The position numbers and the translations under genes are program-made. The notes beneath the pieces are model-generated. The model was given only the letters and a program-made list of their open reading frames with translations. It was not told the DNA's origin and searched no databases. Positions 29,901 to 38,027 of a stretch of 64,000 bases of DNA are shown one piece after another. Source of the stretch: Streptomyces rimosus (GTDB lineage Bacteria; Actinomycetota; Actinomycetes; Streptomycetales; Streptomycetaceae); the NCBI RefSeq assembly GCF_008704655.1, contig NZ_CP023688.1:5757501-5821500 (forward strand), written 5' to 3'. Each line of letters opens with the position of its first letter. Position 1 is the stretch's first letter.

Positions 29901-31914
29901 CGCCGGCTACGACCACAAGGGCATGGGCATCACCGCCCGCGGCGCCTGGGAGTCGGTCAAGCGGCACTTCCGCGAGCTGGGCGTCAACACCCAGACCGAG
30001 GACTTCACCGTCGTGGGTGTCGGCGACATGTCCGGTGACGTGTTCGGCAACGGCATGCTGCTCAGCGAGCACATCCGGCTGGTCGCCGCGTTCGACCACC
30101 GGCACATCTTCCTGGACCCGAACCCGGACGCGGCCACCTCGTACGCCGAGCGCCGCCGGCTGTTCGAGCTGCCGCGCTCCTCGTGGGCGGACTACGACAC
30201 GAGCCTGCTGTCGCAGGGCGGCGGCGTCCACCCCCGTACCGCCAAGTCCATCCCGATCAACGCGCAGGTCCGGGCCGCCCTCGACCTGGAGGCGGGTGTC
30301 AAGAAGATGACTCCCGCCGACCTGATGCGCGCCATCCTCCAGGCGCCGGTGGACCTGCTGTGGAACGGCGGCATCGGTACGTACGTGAAGTCGTCGGCCG
30401 AGTCGCACGCGGACGTGGGCGACAAGTCCAACGACGCCATCCGCGTCAACGGCGAGGACCTGCGGGTGAAGGTCGTCGGCGAGGGCGGCAACCTGGGGCT
30501 GACCCAGCTCGGCCGGATCGAGTTCGACCGCAACGGCGGCAAGATCAATACCGACGCGATCGACAACAGCGCCGGTGTGGACACCTCCGACCACGAGGTG
30601 AACATCAAGATCCTGCTCAACTCGGTCGTCACCGACGGTGACCTGACGGTCAAGCAGCGCAACAAGCTGCTGGCCGACATGACCGACGAGGTCGGCTCGC
30701 TGGTGCTGCGCAACAACTACGCGCAGAACACCGCCCTCGCGCTCGCCCAGGCGCAGTGCGCCAGCATGCTCCCCGCCCAGGCGCGCTTCATCCGCCGCCT
30801 GGAGCGCGACGGGCACCTGGACCGGGCGCTGGAGTTCCTGCCCAGCAACCAGCAGATCAAGGAGCGGCTGAACGCCGGGCGGGGCCTGACCCAGCCCGAG
30901 ACCGCCGTACTCCTCGCGTACACGAAGATCACGGTTTCCGACGCGCTGATCCAGACCGGGCTGCCGGACGACCCGTACCTCCAGCACCTGCTGCACGCCT
31001 ACTTCCCCAGCGCCCTGCGCGAGAAGTTCGCCGAGCAGATCGACGCCCACGCGCTGCGCCGCGAGATCGTCACGACGGTGCTGGTCAACGACACCGTCAA
31101 CTCCGGCGGCACGAGCTTCCTGCACCGCATGCGGGAAGAGACCGGCGCCTCGCTCGAAGAGGTCGTACGGGCACACACCGCGGCCCGCGCGATCTTCGGG
31201 CTCGGGAAGGTCTGGGACGACGTCGAGGCGCTGGACAACATCGTCGCCGCCGACGTGCAGACCCGTATCCGTCTGCACTCGCGGCGGCTGGTGGAGCGCG
31301 GCACCCGCTGGCTGCTCAACAACCGCCCGCAGCCGCTGGAGCTGTCCGAGACCATCGACTTCTTCGCGGACCGGGTGGCCGACGTCTGGGCCGAACTGCC
31401 GAAGCTGCTGCGCGGCGGCGACCTGGAGTGGCACCAGCGCATCCTGGACGAGCTGACCGAGGCCGGCGTGCCGATGGAGCTGGCCACCCGGGTCGCCGGG
31501 TTCTCGTCGGTCTTCCCGGCGCTGGACATCGTGGCCATCGCGGACCGTACGGGCAAGGAGCCGCTGGCCGTCGCCGAGGTCTACTACGACCTCGGTGACC
31601 GGCTGCGCATCAACCAGCTCCTGGACCGCATCCTGGAGCTGCCGCGCAACGACCGCTGGCAGTCGATGGCCCGCGCCTCCATCCGCGAGGACCTCTTCGC
31701 CGCGCACGCGGCGCTGACCAGCGACGTCCTGTCGGTGGGCAGCGACTCCGCCACGCCGGAGGAACGGTTCAAGGCGTGGGAGGAGAAGAACGCGGCCATC
31801 CTCGGACGCGCGCGCACGACACTGGAGGAGATCCACGGGTCGGAGGGCTTCGACCTGGCGAACCTCTCGGTCGCCATGCGGACGATGCGGACACTGCTGC
31901 GTACGCACAGCTGA
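26938..31914 (+). CDS. NAD-specific glutamate dehydrogenase, large type
   Basis: A 1658-aa enzyme converting glutamate to 2-oxoglutarate and ammonium with NAD, mainly catabolic. The length equals the ~180-kDa class known from S. clavuligerus. The N-terminal ~700 residues carry regulatory ACT-like modules (VTDDMPFLVDSVTNEL near residue 105). The catalytic core has VPVGAKGGFVGKRLPD with the active-site lysine, followed by the Rossmann region (VGVGDMSGDVFGNGML). ATG 26938 has AGGAG and AGAGGA sites just upstream. It is monocistronic with its own terminator. Confidence 0.95.
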   Translation: MQTKLDEAKTELLARAARVAESSPAGGQAPVQGLDPDTLLGYLQRYYLHTAPEDLTGRDPVDVFGAALSHYRLAENRPQGTANVRVHTPTVEENGWTCSHSVVEVVTDDMPFLVDSVTNELSRQGRGIHVVIHPQVIVRRDVTGKLIEVLDNSCDAHGTTGKDKSGKGKGKDLPHDALIESWIHVEIDRETDRADLKQITKDLLRVLSDVREAVEDWEKMRDAALRIADELPTEPTADDLRDQEVDEARELLRWLAADHFTFLGYREYELTSAPGESGDEEDVLTAVAGTGLGILRSDPAHSDGDDGHPVSPSFNRLPKDARAKAREHRLLILTKANSRSTVHRPSYLDYVGVKKFDADGNVIGERRFLGLFSSAAYTESVRRVPVIRRKVAEVLDAAGFTANSHDGRDLLQILETYPRDELFQTPVDRLQSIVTSVLYLQERRRLRLYLRQDEYGRYYSALVYLPRDRYTTGVRLRLIDILKEELGGISVDFTAWNTESILSRLHFVVRVQPGATLPDLTDADAERIEARLVEAARSWADGFAEALTAEVGEERAAELLRRYNHAFPEGYKADNPPRSAVADLQHLEKLDPAAGKDFEVSLYEPVGAGPDERRFKIYRTGEPVSLSKVLPLLNRLGVEVVDERPHELRCTDGTTAWIYDFGLRIPERMNGDDARERFQDTFTAVWTGRAESDNFNKLVLRAGLNWRQAMVLRAYAKYLRQAGSTFSQTYMEDTLSNNVHTTRLLVSLFEARMSPERQRAGTELTDGLLEELDGALDQVASLDEDRILRSFLTVIKATLRTNHYQKNSDGEPHTYLSIKLDPQAIPDLPAPRPAYEIWVYSPRDEGVHLRFGKVARGGLRWSDRREDFRTEVLGLVKAQMVKNTVIVPVGAKGGFVGKRLPDPSVDRDAWLAEGIACYKTFISGLLDITDNLVGGEVVHPADVVRHDEDDTYLVVAADKGTATFSDIANEVAESYGFWLGDAFASGGSAGYDHKGMGITARGAWESVKRHFRELGVNTQTEDFTVVGVGDMSGDVFGNGMLLSEHIRLVAAFDHRHIFLDPNPDAATSYAERRRLFELPRSSWADYDTSLLSQGGGVHPRTAKSIPINAQVRAALDLEAGVKKMTPADLMRAILQAPVDLLWNGGIGTYVKSSAESHADVGDKSNDAIRVNGEDLRVKVVGEGGNLGLTQLGRIEFDRNGGKINTDAIDNSAGVDTSDHEVNIKILLNSVVTDGDLTVKQRNKLLADMTDEVGSLVLRNNYAQNTALALAQAQCASMLPAQARFIRRLERDGHLDRALEFLPSNQQIKERLNAGRGLTQPETAVLLAYTKITVSDALIQTGLPDDPYLQHLLHAYFPSALREKFAEQIDAHALRREIVTTVLVNDTVNSGGTSFLHRMREETGASLEEVVRAHTAARAIFGLGKVWDDVEALDNIVAADVQTRIRLHSRRLVERGTRWLLNNRPQPLELSETIDFFADRVADVWAELPKLLRGGDLEWHQRILDELTEAGVPMELATRVAGFSSVFPALDIVAIADRTGKEPLAVAEVYYDLGDRLRINQLLDRILELPRNDRWQSMARASIREDLFAAHAALTSDVLSVGSDSATPEERFKAWEEKNAAILGRARTTLEEIHGSEGFDLANLSVAMRTMRTLLRTHS

Positions 31915-31930
31915 CGCGCACCATGCCGTG

Positions 31931-31970
31931 ACGGCGGCGCGGCCCGGTTTCCGCCGGGCCGCGCCGCCGT
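31931..31970 (+). terminator. Terminator after glutamate dehydrogenase
   Basis: A perfect 17-bp stem (31931-31947 with 31954-31970) with a 6-nt TTTCCG loop and a short T-run after it. It also ends the convergent ABC operon. Confidence 0.88.
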
Positions 31971-32008
31971 CGTTTCCCCGGTTGGTGCGCCGGGCCGCTC
32001 CCGGCGCC

Positions 32009-32848
32009 CTACTTGGCGGACTTCTCGTACGCCGTGACGACCTCGTCCGTCGGGCCGTCCATGACCAGTTCGCCCTTCTCCAGCCACAGCACCCGGTCGC
32101 AGGTGTCGCGGATCGCCGTGTTGTTGTGGCTGACCAGGAAGACCGTGCCGGCTTCCGCGCGGAGTTCGCGGATACGGGCCTCGGAACGCTTCTGGAAGGC
32201 GCGGTCGCCCGTCGCCAGCGCCTCGTCGATCATCAGCACGTCGTGGCTCTTCGCCGCGGCGATGGAGAAGCGCAGCCGGGCCGCCATGCCGGAGGAGTAC
32301 GTACGCATCGGCAACGAGACGAAATCGCCCTTCTCGTTGATGCCGGAGAACTCGACGATGCCCGGGTAGCGGTCGCGGACCTCCTGGCGGGACATGCCCA
32401 TGGCGAGCCCGCCGAGGACGACGTTGCGCTCGCCGGTCAGGTCGTTCATCAGGGCGGCGTTCACGCCCAGCAGGGACGGCTGGCCGTGGGTGTAGACCCG
32501 GCCCGCGGCGGGCGGGAGCAGCCCGGCCACGGCGCGCAGCAGCGTGGACTTTCCGGAGCCGTTGGAACCGATCAGGCCGATCGCCTCCCCCTTGTGGGCG
32601 ACGAAGGTGACGCCTTTGACGGCGTGCACCTCGCGCACCCCGGCGGAGGGCTTGCGGCGGACGATGCGCTGCAGGGCCGCGGTGGCGCCGCCCTTGCCGC
32701 TGCCGCCGCCGTGCACCTTGTAGACGATGTGGACGTTGTCGCAGATGACGGTGGGGGTGCGGTCGTCGGCGGTGCCGTATTCGGGTACGGGGGAAGGCGC
32801 GGGTTCGGACGCGGGGGCGGGCGGGTGCTTCACGGTGGTCTCAGCCAC
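32009..32848 (-). CDS. ABC transporter ATP-binding protein, TagH-like
   Basis: A 279-aa nucleotide-binding subunit of a polysaccharide or teichoic-acid exporter. Walker A GSNGSGKS (94-101), signature YSSGMA (184-189, the relaxed form typical of the TagH/Wzt group rather than LSGGQ), Walker B VLMIDEA (204-210), and H-loop VSHN. A ~35-residue Pro-rich N-terminus precedes the domain. It lacks the long C-terminal carbohydrate-binding domain of some Wzt proteins. It overlaps the permease gene by 8 bp and pairs with it. Confidence 0.9.
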   Translation of the reverse strand: MAETTVKHPPAPASEPAPSPVPEYGTADDRTPTVICDNVHIVYKVHGGGSGKGGATAALQRIVRRKPSAGVREVHAVKGVTFVAHKGEAIGLIGSNGSGKSTLLRAVAGLLPPAAGRVYTHGQPSLLGVNAALMNDLTGERNVVLGGLAMGMSRQEVRDRYPGIVEFSGINEKGDFVSLPMRTYSSGMAARLRFSIAAAKSHDVLMIDEALATGDRAFQKRSEARIRELRAEAGTVFLVSHNNTAIRDTCDRVLWLEKGELVMDGPTDEVVTAYEKSAK

Positions 32849-33776
32849 GGCCGTATTCCTCCTCCGCCTTCCAGAAGAAGACGTAACCGGCGACGCCCGC
32901 CAGCAGGGCCCAGCCCAGGGCCAGCGGCCACACGTGCGGCGGCAGGTCCTGCGCGCGCACCGTGTCGATCAGGGCGTAGCGCATCAGGTCGATGTAGATC
33001 AGGGCGGGATTGCAGTTCAGGGCGACCGAGACGATGTGCGGCGCGCTACTGGTGAACGTGGAGAGGTTGTAGAAGACGCCGGAGACGTACATCCAGGTAC
33101 GCAGCACGAACGGCATCAGCTGTGCGGTGTCCGTGGTCTTCGCGCCGATCCGGGCCATGACCAGGGACAGCCCGGTGTTGAAGACCGACTGGAGCAGCAG
33201 CGCGGGGACCATCAGCAGCCAGTGCCACGTCAGCGGCACGCCGCAGATCAGCACGATGGCCGCCAGCACCCCCATCGAGAACAGGAGTTGCTGGAGCTGG
33301 ACGAGGGTGTACGCGATCGGCAGCGCGGCCCGCGGGAAGTGCAGGGCACGGACCAGGCCGAGACTGCCGGAGACGGCACGGGTGCCGGCCAGGACCGTGG
33401 ACTGGGTGAAGGTGAAGACGAAGATGCCGGTGCACAGGAACGGGATGAAGTTCGGAATGCCGCGGCTGGTGTGCAGCAGCACGCCGAAGATCAAGTAGTA
33501 GACGCCCGCGTTGAGCAGCGGGGTCACCACCTGCCAGAGCTGCCCCAGGCGCGCCGTGGTGTACGTGGCGGTCAGCCGCGCCGTGGCGAAGGCCGCGATG
33601 AAGTGCCGACGCGCCCACAGACGGCGGGTGTACTCCCGCAGCGGTGGCCGCGCGCCGCTGACGGTCAGCCCGTGGCGCTCGGCCAGTGCGCGTAGGTGGG
33701 GGTCGGGCGAGAGGGCGGTCGGGATCACGGACGGTGCCGTTGAGGGCGGGGGCGGTGGGGCGAGGGTTTGGGGCAT
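32841..33776 (-). CDS. ABC transporter permease, TagG-like
   Basis: A 311-aa permease of the ABC-2 polysaccharide-export type with about six membrane helices after a ~70-residue cytoplasmic N-terminus. ARLGQLWQVVTPLLNAGVYYLIFGVLL is characteristic of TagG/Wzm. With the TagH-like ATPase it should flip an undecaprenyl-linked wall polymer across the membrane. It is the first gene of the two-gene operon. The region upstream, shared with a TetR gene, carries four operator-like repeats, suggesting that the TetR protein controls this exporter. Confidence 0.9.
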   Translation of the reverse strand: MPQTLAPPPPPSTAPSVIPTALSPDPHLRALAERHGLTVSGARPPLREYTRRLWARRHFIAAFATARLTATYTTARLGQLWQVVTPLLNAGVYYLIFGVLLHTSRGIPNFIPFLCTGIFVFTFTQSTVLAGTRAVSGSLGLVRALHFPRAALPIAYTLVQLQQLLFSMGVLAAIVLICGVPLTWHWLLMVPALLLQSVFNTGLSLVMARIGAKTTDTAQLMPFVLRTWMYVSGVFYNLSTFTSSAPHIVSVALNCNPALIYIDLMRYALIDTVRAQDLPPHVWPLALGWALLAGVAGYVFFWKAEEEYGRG

Positions 33777-33903
33777 GGGGGTTGGTCGCTTCCGGGAGGC
33801 GGGAGGCGGGGTGAGGGGGGAGGGAGGGGCTGGGGAGGTGGTCGGGGGCTTCGGGGTGCGACGTGCCGAGTGCTTGGCCTTCGTACTGGAGGCGCAGGGC
33901 GTC

Positions 33904-34082
33904 GGAACGGGCCCGTCGCGTCGTTACGCGCCCGTCTGGTTCGGGGGCCGACTCACGGCGGAACGGGCCCGTTGCGTCGCTACGTGTACCGCCCAACCCA
34001 ACGATGGAACGGTACCGTTTCGTCGTGACGCTGCCGAGCCTACGACCGCCCGACGTCGAAACGCAACCGTTGCGTCGCGACG
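33904..34082. promoter_or_regulatory. Array of four 25-bp operator-like direct repeats
   Basis: Four 25-bp copies lie at 33904-33928, 33960-33984, 34006-34030 and 34058-34082. All share the pattern GRAACGnnnCCGTYKCGTCG ending in TACG or GACG. Each contains an AACG-N4-CGTT dyad (CGTC in copy 1); it is a perfect 12-bp palindrome in copies 2 (33962-33973) and 3 (34008-34019). They fill the 319-bp gap between the TagG-like gene and the divergent tetR gene, as expected for binding sites of the encoded TetR regulator. Sequence 33777-33900 holds nothing else I can name. Confidence 0.8.
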
Positions 34083-34083
34083 T

Positions 34084-34089
34084 TAGGAT
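34084..34089 (+). promoter_or_regulatory. -10 element of tetR (leaderless transcript likely)
   Basis: TAGGAT is six bases before the ATG, and there is no ribosome site, so the transcript probably starts at the ATG. Repeat copy 4 ends two bases upstream and covers the -35 region, a layout for autorepression. Confidence 0.55.
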
Positions 34090-34095
34090 CAAGGC

Positions 34096-34719
34096 ATGGC
34101 AAAGGACGGGAGTGAAGTGACCAGGGCGACGGGCGGGCGGCGGGCGCCGGCCGGGGCCGCCGTGCTGCGCGAGGAGAAGACCGAGGCGATCCGCGCCGCG
34201 GTCTTCGAGGAGCTGGCGGCGGTGGGGTTCGCGCGGATGTCCATCGAGGGCATCGCCAAGCGGGCCGGCGTCGGCAAAACCGCCGTCTACCGGCGGTGGC
34301 GCTCGAAGCTGCACCTGGTGCTGGACGTCGTCTCGGCAGTGGCCGCCGAGGGCTTGCCGTCGCCGGACACCGGTTCGCTGCGCGGCGACATCCGCATGCT
34401 GCTGGAGGTCGCGGCCCGCGCGCTGCGGCACCCGATGGCCGCGCAGATCATTCCGGACCTGCTGGCCGAGGCGGCGCGCAGCCCGGAGATCGCCGAGGCG
34501 CTGCGGACCGCCCTGCTCGACAGTCAGCAGGGCGTCGCGGCGGCGATGGTGGCGCGCGCGGTGGAACGCGGCGAACTGCGGCCCGGCGTAGATGCGCGCC
34601 TGGCCCTGGACCTGATGACCGGCCCGCTGTACTGGCGCCTGCTGGTCGTACGCGACGAACTCCCGAAGGGCTACCTGGACGAGCTGGCCCTGGCGGTGGC
34701 GTCGGCCTTGGAGGCGTGA
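34096..34719 (+). CDS. TetR/AcrR family transcriptional regulator
   Basis: A 207-aa regulator. The N-terminal helix-turn-helix is at about residues 30-75 (AAVFEELAAVGFARMSIEGIAKRAGVG, then KTAVYRRWRSK), and the C-terminal ligand domain has the TetR_C form common in Streptomyces (GDIRMLLEVAARAL; DLMTGPLYWRLLV). It is divergent from the TagGH-like exporter, and the four repeats between the genes are its likely operators. The ligand is unknown. No Shine-Dalgarno is visible. Confidence 0.9.
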   Translation: MAKDGSEVTRATGGRRAPAGAAVLREEKTEAIRAAVFEELAAVGFARMSIEGIAKRAGVGKTAVYRRWRSKLHLVLDVVSAVAAEGLPSPDTGSLRGDIRMLLEVAARALRHPMAAQIIPDLLAEAARSPEIAEALRTALLDSQQGVAAAMVARAVERGELRPGVDARLALDLMTGPLYWRLLVVRDELPKGYLDELALAVASALEA

Positions 34720-34728
34720 GGGTGGGGC

Positions 34729-34985
34729 GCGGCCAGTCGGGGGATGGGGCGCCCGCTGTGGAGCTGGACTCGGCCGATCGGGGTATGTAGGTCCCGTGCC
34801 CATGGGGCGTGGCCCGGTCGGTCGGGGACGGGGCTTTACCCGCCGCAGAGCGGGCCCCGGTCGCTCGCGGGATACGGGTCGCGTCCCTCGTAGGGGCGCG
34901 CCCCGGCCAGCTGGAGGATGGTTGCCCCGCCCGCTGCAGAGCGCGCCCCAGCCAGCCAGGGAACGGGCGCCCCGCCAGCGCGGCG
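34729..34985. repeat. Degenerate 40-46-nt tandem repeats
   Basis: About five diverged copies of a unit like GCCCCGGCCAGCTGGAGGAT followed by xxTGCCCCGCCCGCxGCAGAGCGC. They sit in the 528-bp gap after tetR. The rest of the gap (34986-35233) is C-rich low-complexity sequence with no gene I can support. Confidence 0.55.
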
Positions 34986-35247
34986 GACCCCGTCCGGCCA
35001 CCCCCACCCTCCGCAGACCGTCCCCACCCCACCAGGGCCCGCACCCAGCTCGCCCTACGGCAGACCCTCAGCCCACCCATGCGCTCACCAGCCACGTGAG
35101 CCCCGCCCACCCCCACCCCAACACGCCCCCGCCACACACACCCCCACCACCCCCGCAACCGAATACTGAGGGGGTCCATCTAACAGGGTGTCGCATCCTG
35201 TTATGGGTGGGTTTGGTGGGTCTTGGGTGTCATGGAGGAGTAGCGCT

Positions 35248-37479
35248 GTGCCGACGCATTCGCCTCGTATGTCTCGTCGGCGTCTGCTTCAGGTGACCGG
35301 TGGGGGAGCGGTCGCGGTTACGGCGGGGGCCGGGGTGTGGGCCTGGGTCGGACCTCGGGCGCCGTTGTCGCAGGTCGCCGCACCGGCGCTGGAGCGGGAG
35401 GCTGCCGCGTCCGGTGCGGAGCAGGCGTTCCTGCACGTCATCGCGCACGCCGACGACTCCCTGTACTTCATGAACCCGGCCCTGGAGCAGTCGGTGCGCA
35501 GCGGCGCCCGTTCGGTGACGGTGTGTCTGACCGGTGGTGAGTCGGACGGCCGGAACACCGCCGAGCACGGGCGCGGGGACCGGCTGCCGCCGCGCGACCG
35601 CGCCGCCTTCGCACGGGCCCGCACCAACGGGCTGCGGGCCGCGCACGCGGTGATGGCCACCGGCGACCCGCTCAGCCCCTGGGACGTGGAGGCCATCTCG
35701 CTGCTGCCCGGCTTCCAGGTCGAGGTGCAGACCCTGCGGGCCGCGCCGCACAACCAGTTGGTCTTCATGGAGCTGGTCGAGGCGCGTACCGTCTCCGAGC
35801 CCCGCGCGCACAGCCTGCGCGGCCTGTGGCTGGGCGCCACCGGCACGCTGTCCACGCTGCGCCCCGAGGCCACCCCCGTACAGCGCACCTTCGAGTACAC
35901 CCGCGACCAGGTCGTCGACTCGCTGATCGCGCTCCTGGAGCGGGTCCGACCGACCGTGGTCCGCACCCTCGACCCGAACGCGGTGCACGCCCCGCACCCG
36001 GCGCCGCGCACCGACGACCCCAGACTGCGCGGCCTCTTCTACTACGACCACCAGGACCACACGGCCTCGGCGTACTTCGCGCAGGCGGCGCTCGCGGGCT
36101 ACTGGGGGCGCGAGCACAACCGTCCCACCGTCGTGGAGAGCTACCTCGGGTACGAGACGGACGTGCTGCCCAACAACCTCGACCTGCCGACAGCCCGGCG
36201 CAAGGCCCGCCTGCTGTCCGTCTACGGCTGGGCCGACGGCCGTGACTGCGGCGACCGGGCGGGCTGCGGCGACCGCAAGGTGGGCGGTTCGGCGCTGGAC
36301 GGCTGGTCCCGTAACTGGACGCGCAGCACCCGGCTGCGCGCCCCCGGCTCCAACAGCTGGCTGCGCCCCCTGAAGGACGGCCGGCTCGCGGCCTTCGCCG
36401 TCCTGGACGGCGCCGCGGTGTGCTGGGCCGAGACCGCGCCGGGCAACGGTACGTTCAGCGGCCCGCACCTGCTCGGCGGCCGGATGTTCCAGGGCCAGAT
36501 CCACGCCGTCAGCCACCCCGGCGGCGCCCTCCAGCTCTTCGCTTCCCGTACGGTCCTGCCGACCCGTCATCAGGCGCACCGCCGCGAGCTGCTGACCGCT
36601 CTCCAGAACGGCACCGCCCGCGACGGCGTGCCGACCTTCGGCGCGTGGGAGTCGCTGAGCGTCCCGGACGCCGCGCCGGTCAGGTCGCTGGAGACGGGCT
36701 TCCCGGCCGCCACCGTCGACCAGGAGGGCACGGTGCACGTCTTCGCCCGCGACTGGCAGGGCGGCATCGGCTACCGCAGCGGCGCACGTGGCACGGACTG
36801 GTCCCTGTGGCGGCGGCTGGCACCGCCGACGGCCTCCGGCGGCCCGGCGGGCCGGGTGCCGGGCGTCGTCGACGGGCTGGACGCGTGCGTGGACTCCGAG
36901 GGGCTGGTGCACGTCGTGGCGCCGGGCGACAAGGAGGTGCACCACTGGGTCTCGAAGGAGCCGGGGGAGCTGCCCGAGCCGACCGGCGGTACGAGCCTGC
37001 CCGAGCCTGCCGGGCCGCTGAGCCTGGTCCCGCTGGGCGACGGCGCGGTGCGCCTGGCCTACCGGCAGAGCGCCACCGCGCGGGTCCTGCTCGCCGAGCG
37101 GCAGGGGGCCGCGTCCTGGCGGCTCGCGGCCCGGTACGAGCCGGTCGGCGGGTACGGGCGGGTGGCGGCGGCGGCCGTCGGCAAGCCTGCCCGTACGGTC
37201 GTGCTCGCGGTCCGGGACGGGGCGGGGGAGCTGCGGTACGTGCTCAACGACGCGGACCAGGACGGGGCGGGGCGCTGGCAGACCGGAAAGGTGCCGCATT
37301 CGGGTGCGGCGGCCATCGGACAGGACCCCGACGGGCGCGCCGTCCTGGCCGTCCTCGGCAACGACGCGCGGCTGCACGCGGTGCGGCAGCGGGACACCGG
37401 CACGGACGGCCCGTTCCAGGAGTGGACGGTCCAGAAGCCGAGGCGGGGTCAGACCGGCCCGCCGGACCGCACCGGCTGA
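35248..37479 (+). CDS. Exported PIG-L family deacetylase with beta-propeller-like domain
   Basis: A 743-aa protein starting with a twin-arginine signal (MSRRRLLQVTGGG, then a hydrophobic stretch to about residue 33). Residues ~60-350 form a PIG-L/LmbE domain: metal-binding AHADDSLYF (PHPDD in most members), CLTGGESDGRN, and DHQDHTASA. Such enzymes remove N-acetyl groups from GlcNAc-type sugars using zinc. Residues ~370-740 are repeats like those of PLL-type lectin beta-propellers, which could bind glycans. GTG 35248 has GGAGGAG 7 nt upstream. The site suggests action on wall polymer outside the membrane. Confidence 0.87.
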   Translation: MPTHSPRMSRRRLLQVTGGGAVAVTAGAGVWAWVGPRAPLSQVAAPALEREAAASGAEQAFLHVIAHADDSLYFMNPALEQSVRSGARSVTVCLTGGESDGRNTAEHGRGDRLPPRDRAAFARARTNGLRAAHAVMATGDPLSPWDVEAISLLPGFQVEVQTLRAAPHNQLVFMELVEARTVSEPRAHSLRGLWLGATGTLSTLRPEATPVQRTFEYTRDQVVDSLIALLERVRPTVVRTLDPNAVHAPHPAPRTDDPRLRGLFYYDHQDHTASAYFAQAALAGYWGREHNRPTVVESYLGYETDVLPNNLDLPTARRKARLLSVYGWADGRDCGDRAGCGDRKVGGSALDGWSRNWTRSTRLRAPGSNSWLRPLKDGRLAAFAVLDGAAVCWAETAPGNGTFSGPHLLGGRMFQGQIHAVSHPGGALQLFASRTVLPTRHQAHRRELLTALQNGTARDGVPTFGAWESLSVPDAAPVRSLETGFPAATVDQEGTVHVFARDWQGGIGYRSGARGTDWSLWRRLAPPTASGGPAGRVPGVVDGLDACVDSEGLVHVVAPGDKEVHHWVSKEPGELPEPTGGTSLPEPAGPLSLVPLGDGAVRLAYRQSATARVLLAERQGAASWRLAARYEPVGGYGRVAAAAVGKPARTVVLAVRDGAGELRYVLNDADQDGAGRWQTGKVPHSGAAAIGQDPDGRAVLAVLGNDARLHAVRQRDTGTDGPFQEWTVQKPRRGQTGPPDRTG

Positions 37480-38027
37480 GTCTCGTCACCCGTACGGCCG
37501 TCATCGCCCGTATGGCCGTCGTCACCCGTATGGCCCCCGTCCTCACCGGTCCGACGGGAGGCATCACCTGCACGGCCGTCGTCACCCGTACGGCCGCCCC
37601 CCGTCCCCCCTTCCACACCCCCCACAGCCGTGGAAACCCCGCCCCCCGGCACCAAAATGCGCGTCGACACCACATAGGTGAACGGGATCGCCAGTACCGC
37701 CGCGAGCAGCGGCGCGATGCGGGTGTCCAGGCCGCACCAGTTCACCAGCACCACCAGGCCCGCGCTCTGCACCACGTAGTTGGTGACCTGGGTCAGCGGG
37801 AAGAGGAGGAACTTCTTCCAGCTGGGGCGGGTGCGGTAGGTGAAGTAGGTGTTCAGGAAGAACGAGCCCACCATGCTGAAGAGGAACGCGATCGTGTAGG
37901 CGGCGAAGTACGGCAGCCAGGGGTGGAGGGCCAGGTAGCACGCGTAGAACGTGAGGGTGTTGACGCCGCCGACGACGGCGAAGCGCAGCAGCCGGGCCAG
38001 CCGGGCCGGCCGGGTGAGCCGGCTCAT
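37449..38027 (-). CDS. GtrA family membrane protein
   Basis: A 192-aa protein with four membrane helices (residues ~14-130; FAVVGGVNTLTFYACYLAL, FLFSMVGSFFLNTYFTYR). This is the GtrA family, thought to flip polyprenyl-phosphate sugars outward. Behind the last helix is a ~60-residue acidic tail of repeats (core HTGDDG) produced by an 18-nt minisatellite; normal GtrA proteins lack it. Its last 31 bp overlap the end of the PIG-L gene head-on. The start overlaps the stop of the GT2 gene (ATGA), so the two are coupled. Confidence 0.88.
   Translation of the reverse strand: MSRLTRPARLARLLRFAVVGGVNTLTFYACYLALHPWLPYFAAYTIAFLFSMVGSFFLNTYFTYRTRPSWKKFLLFPLTQVTNYVVQSAGLVVLVNWCGLDTRIAPLLAAVLAIPFTYVVSTRILVPGGGVSTAVGGVEGGTGGGRTGDDGRAGDASRRTGEDGGHTGDDGHTGDDGRTGDETQPVRSGGPV
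37484..37595. repeat. 18-nt minisatellite in the 3' end of gtrA
   Basis: CCGTACGG or CCGTATGG followed by CCGTCRTCRCC recurs with an 18-nt period at 37490, 37508 and 37526, and again at 37568 and 37586. It shares the CCGTACGG core with the repeats near comF. Confidence 0.85.

Noticed and set aside
26905..31908. Very long open frames antisense to glutamate dehydrogenase, and similarly to secA and other large genes
   Set aside because: In high-GC coding DNA the antisense frame in register often lacks stops. These frames have poor codon bias and no recognisable domains, while the sense strand has clear enzyme motifs.
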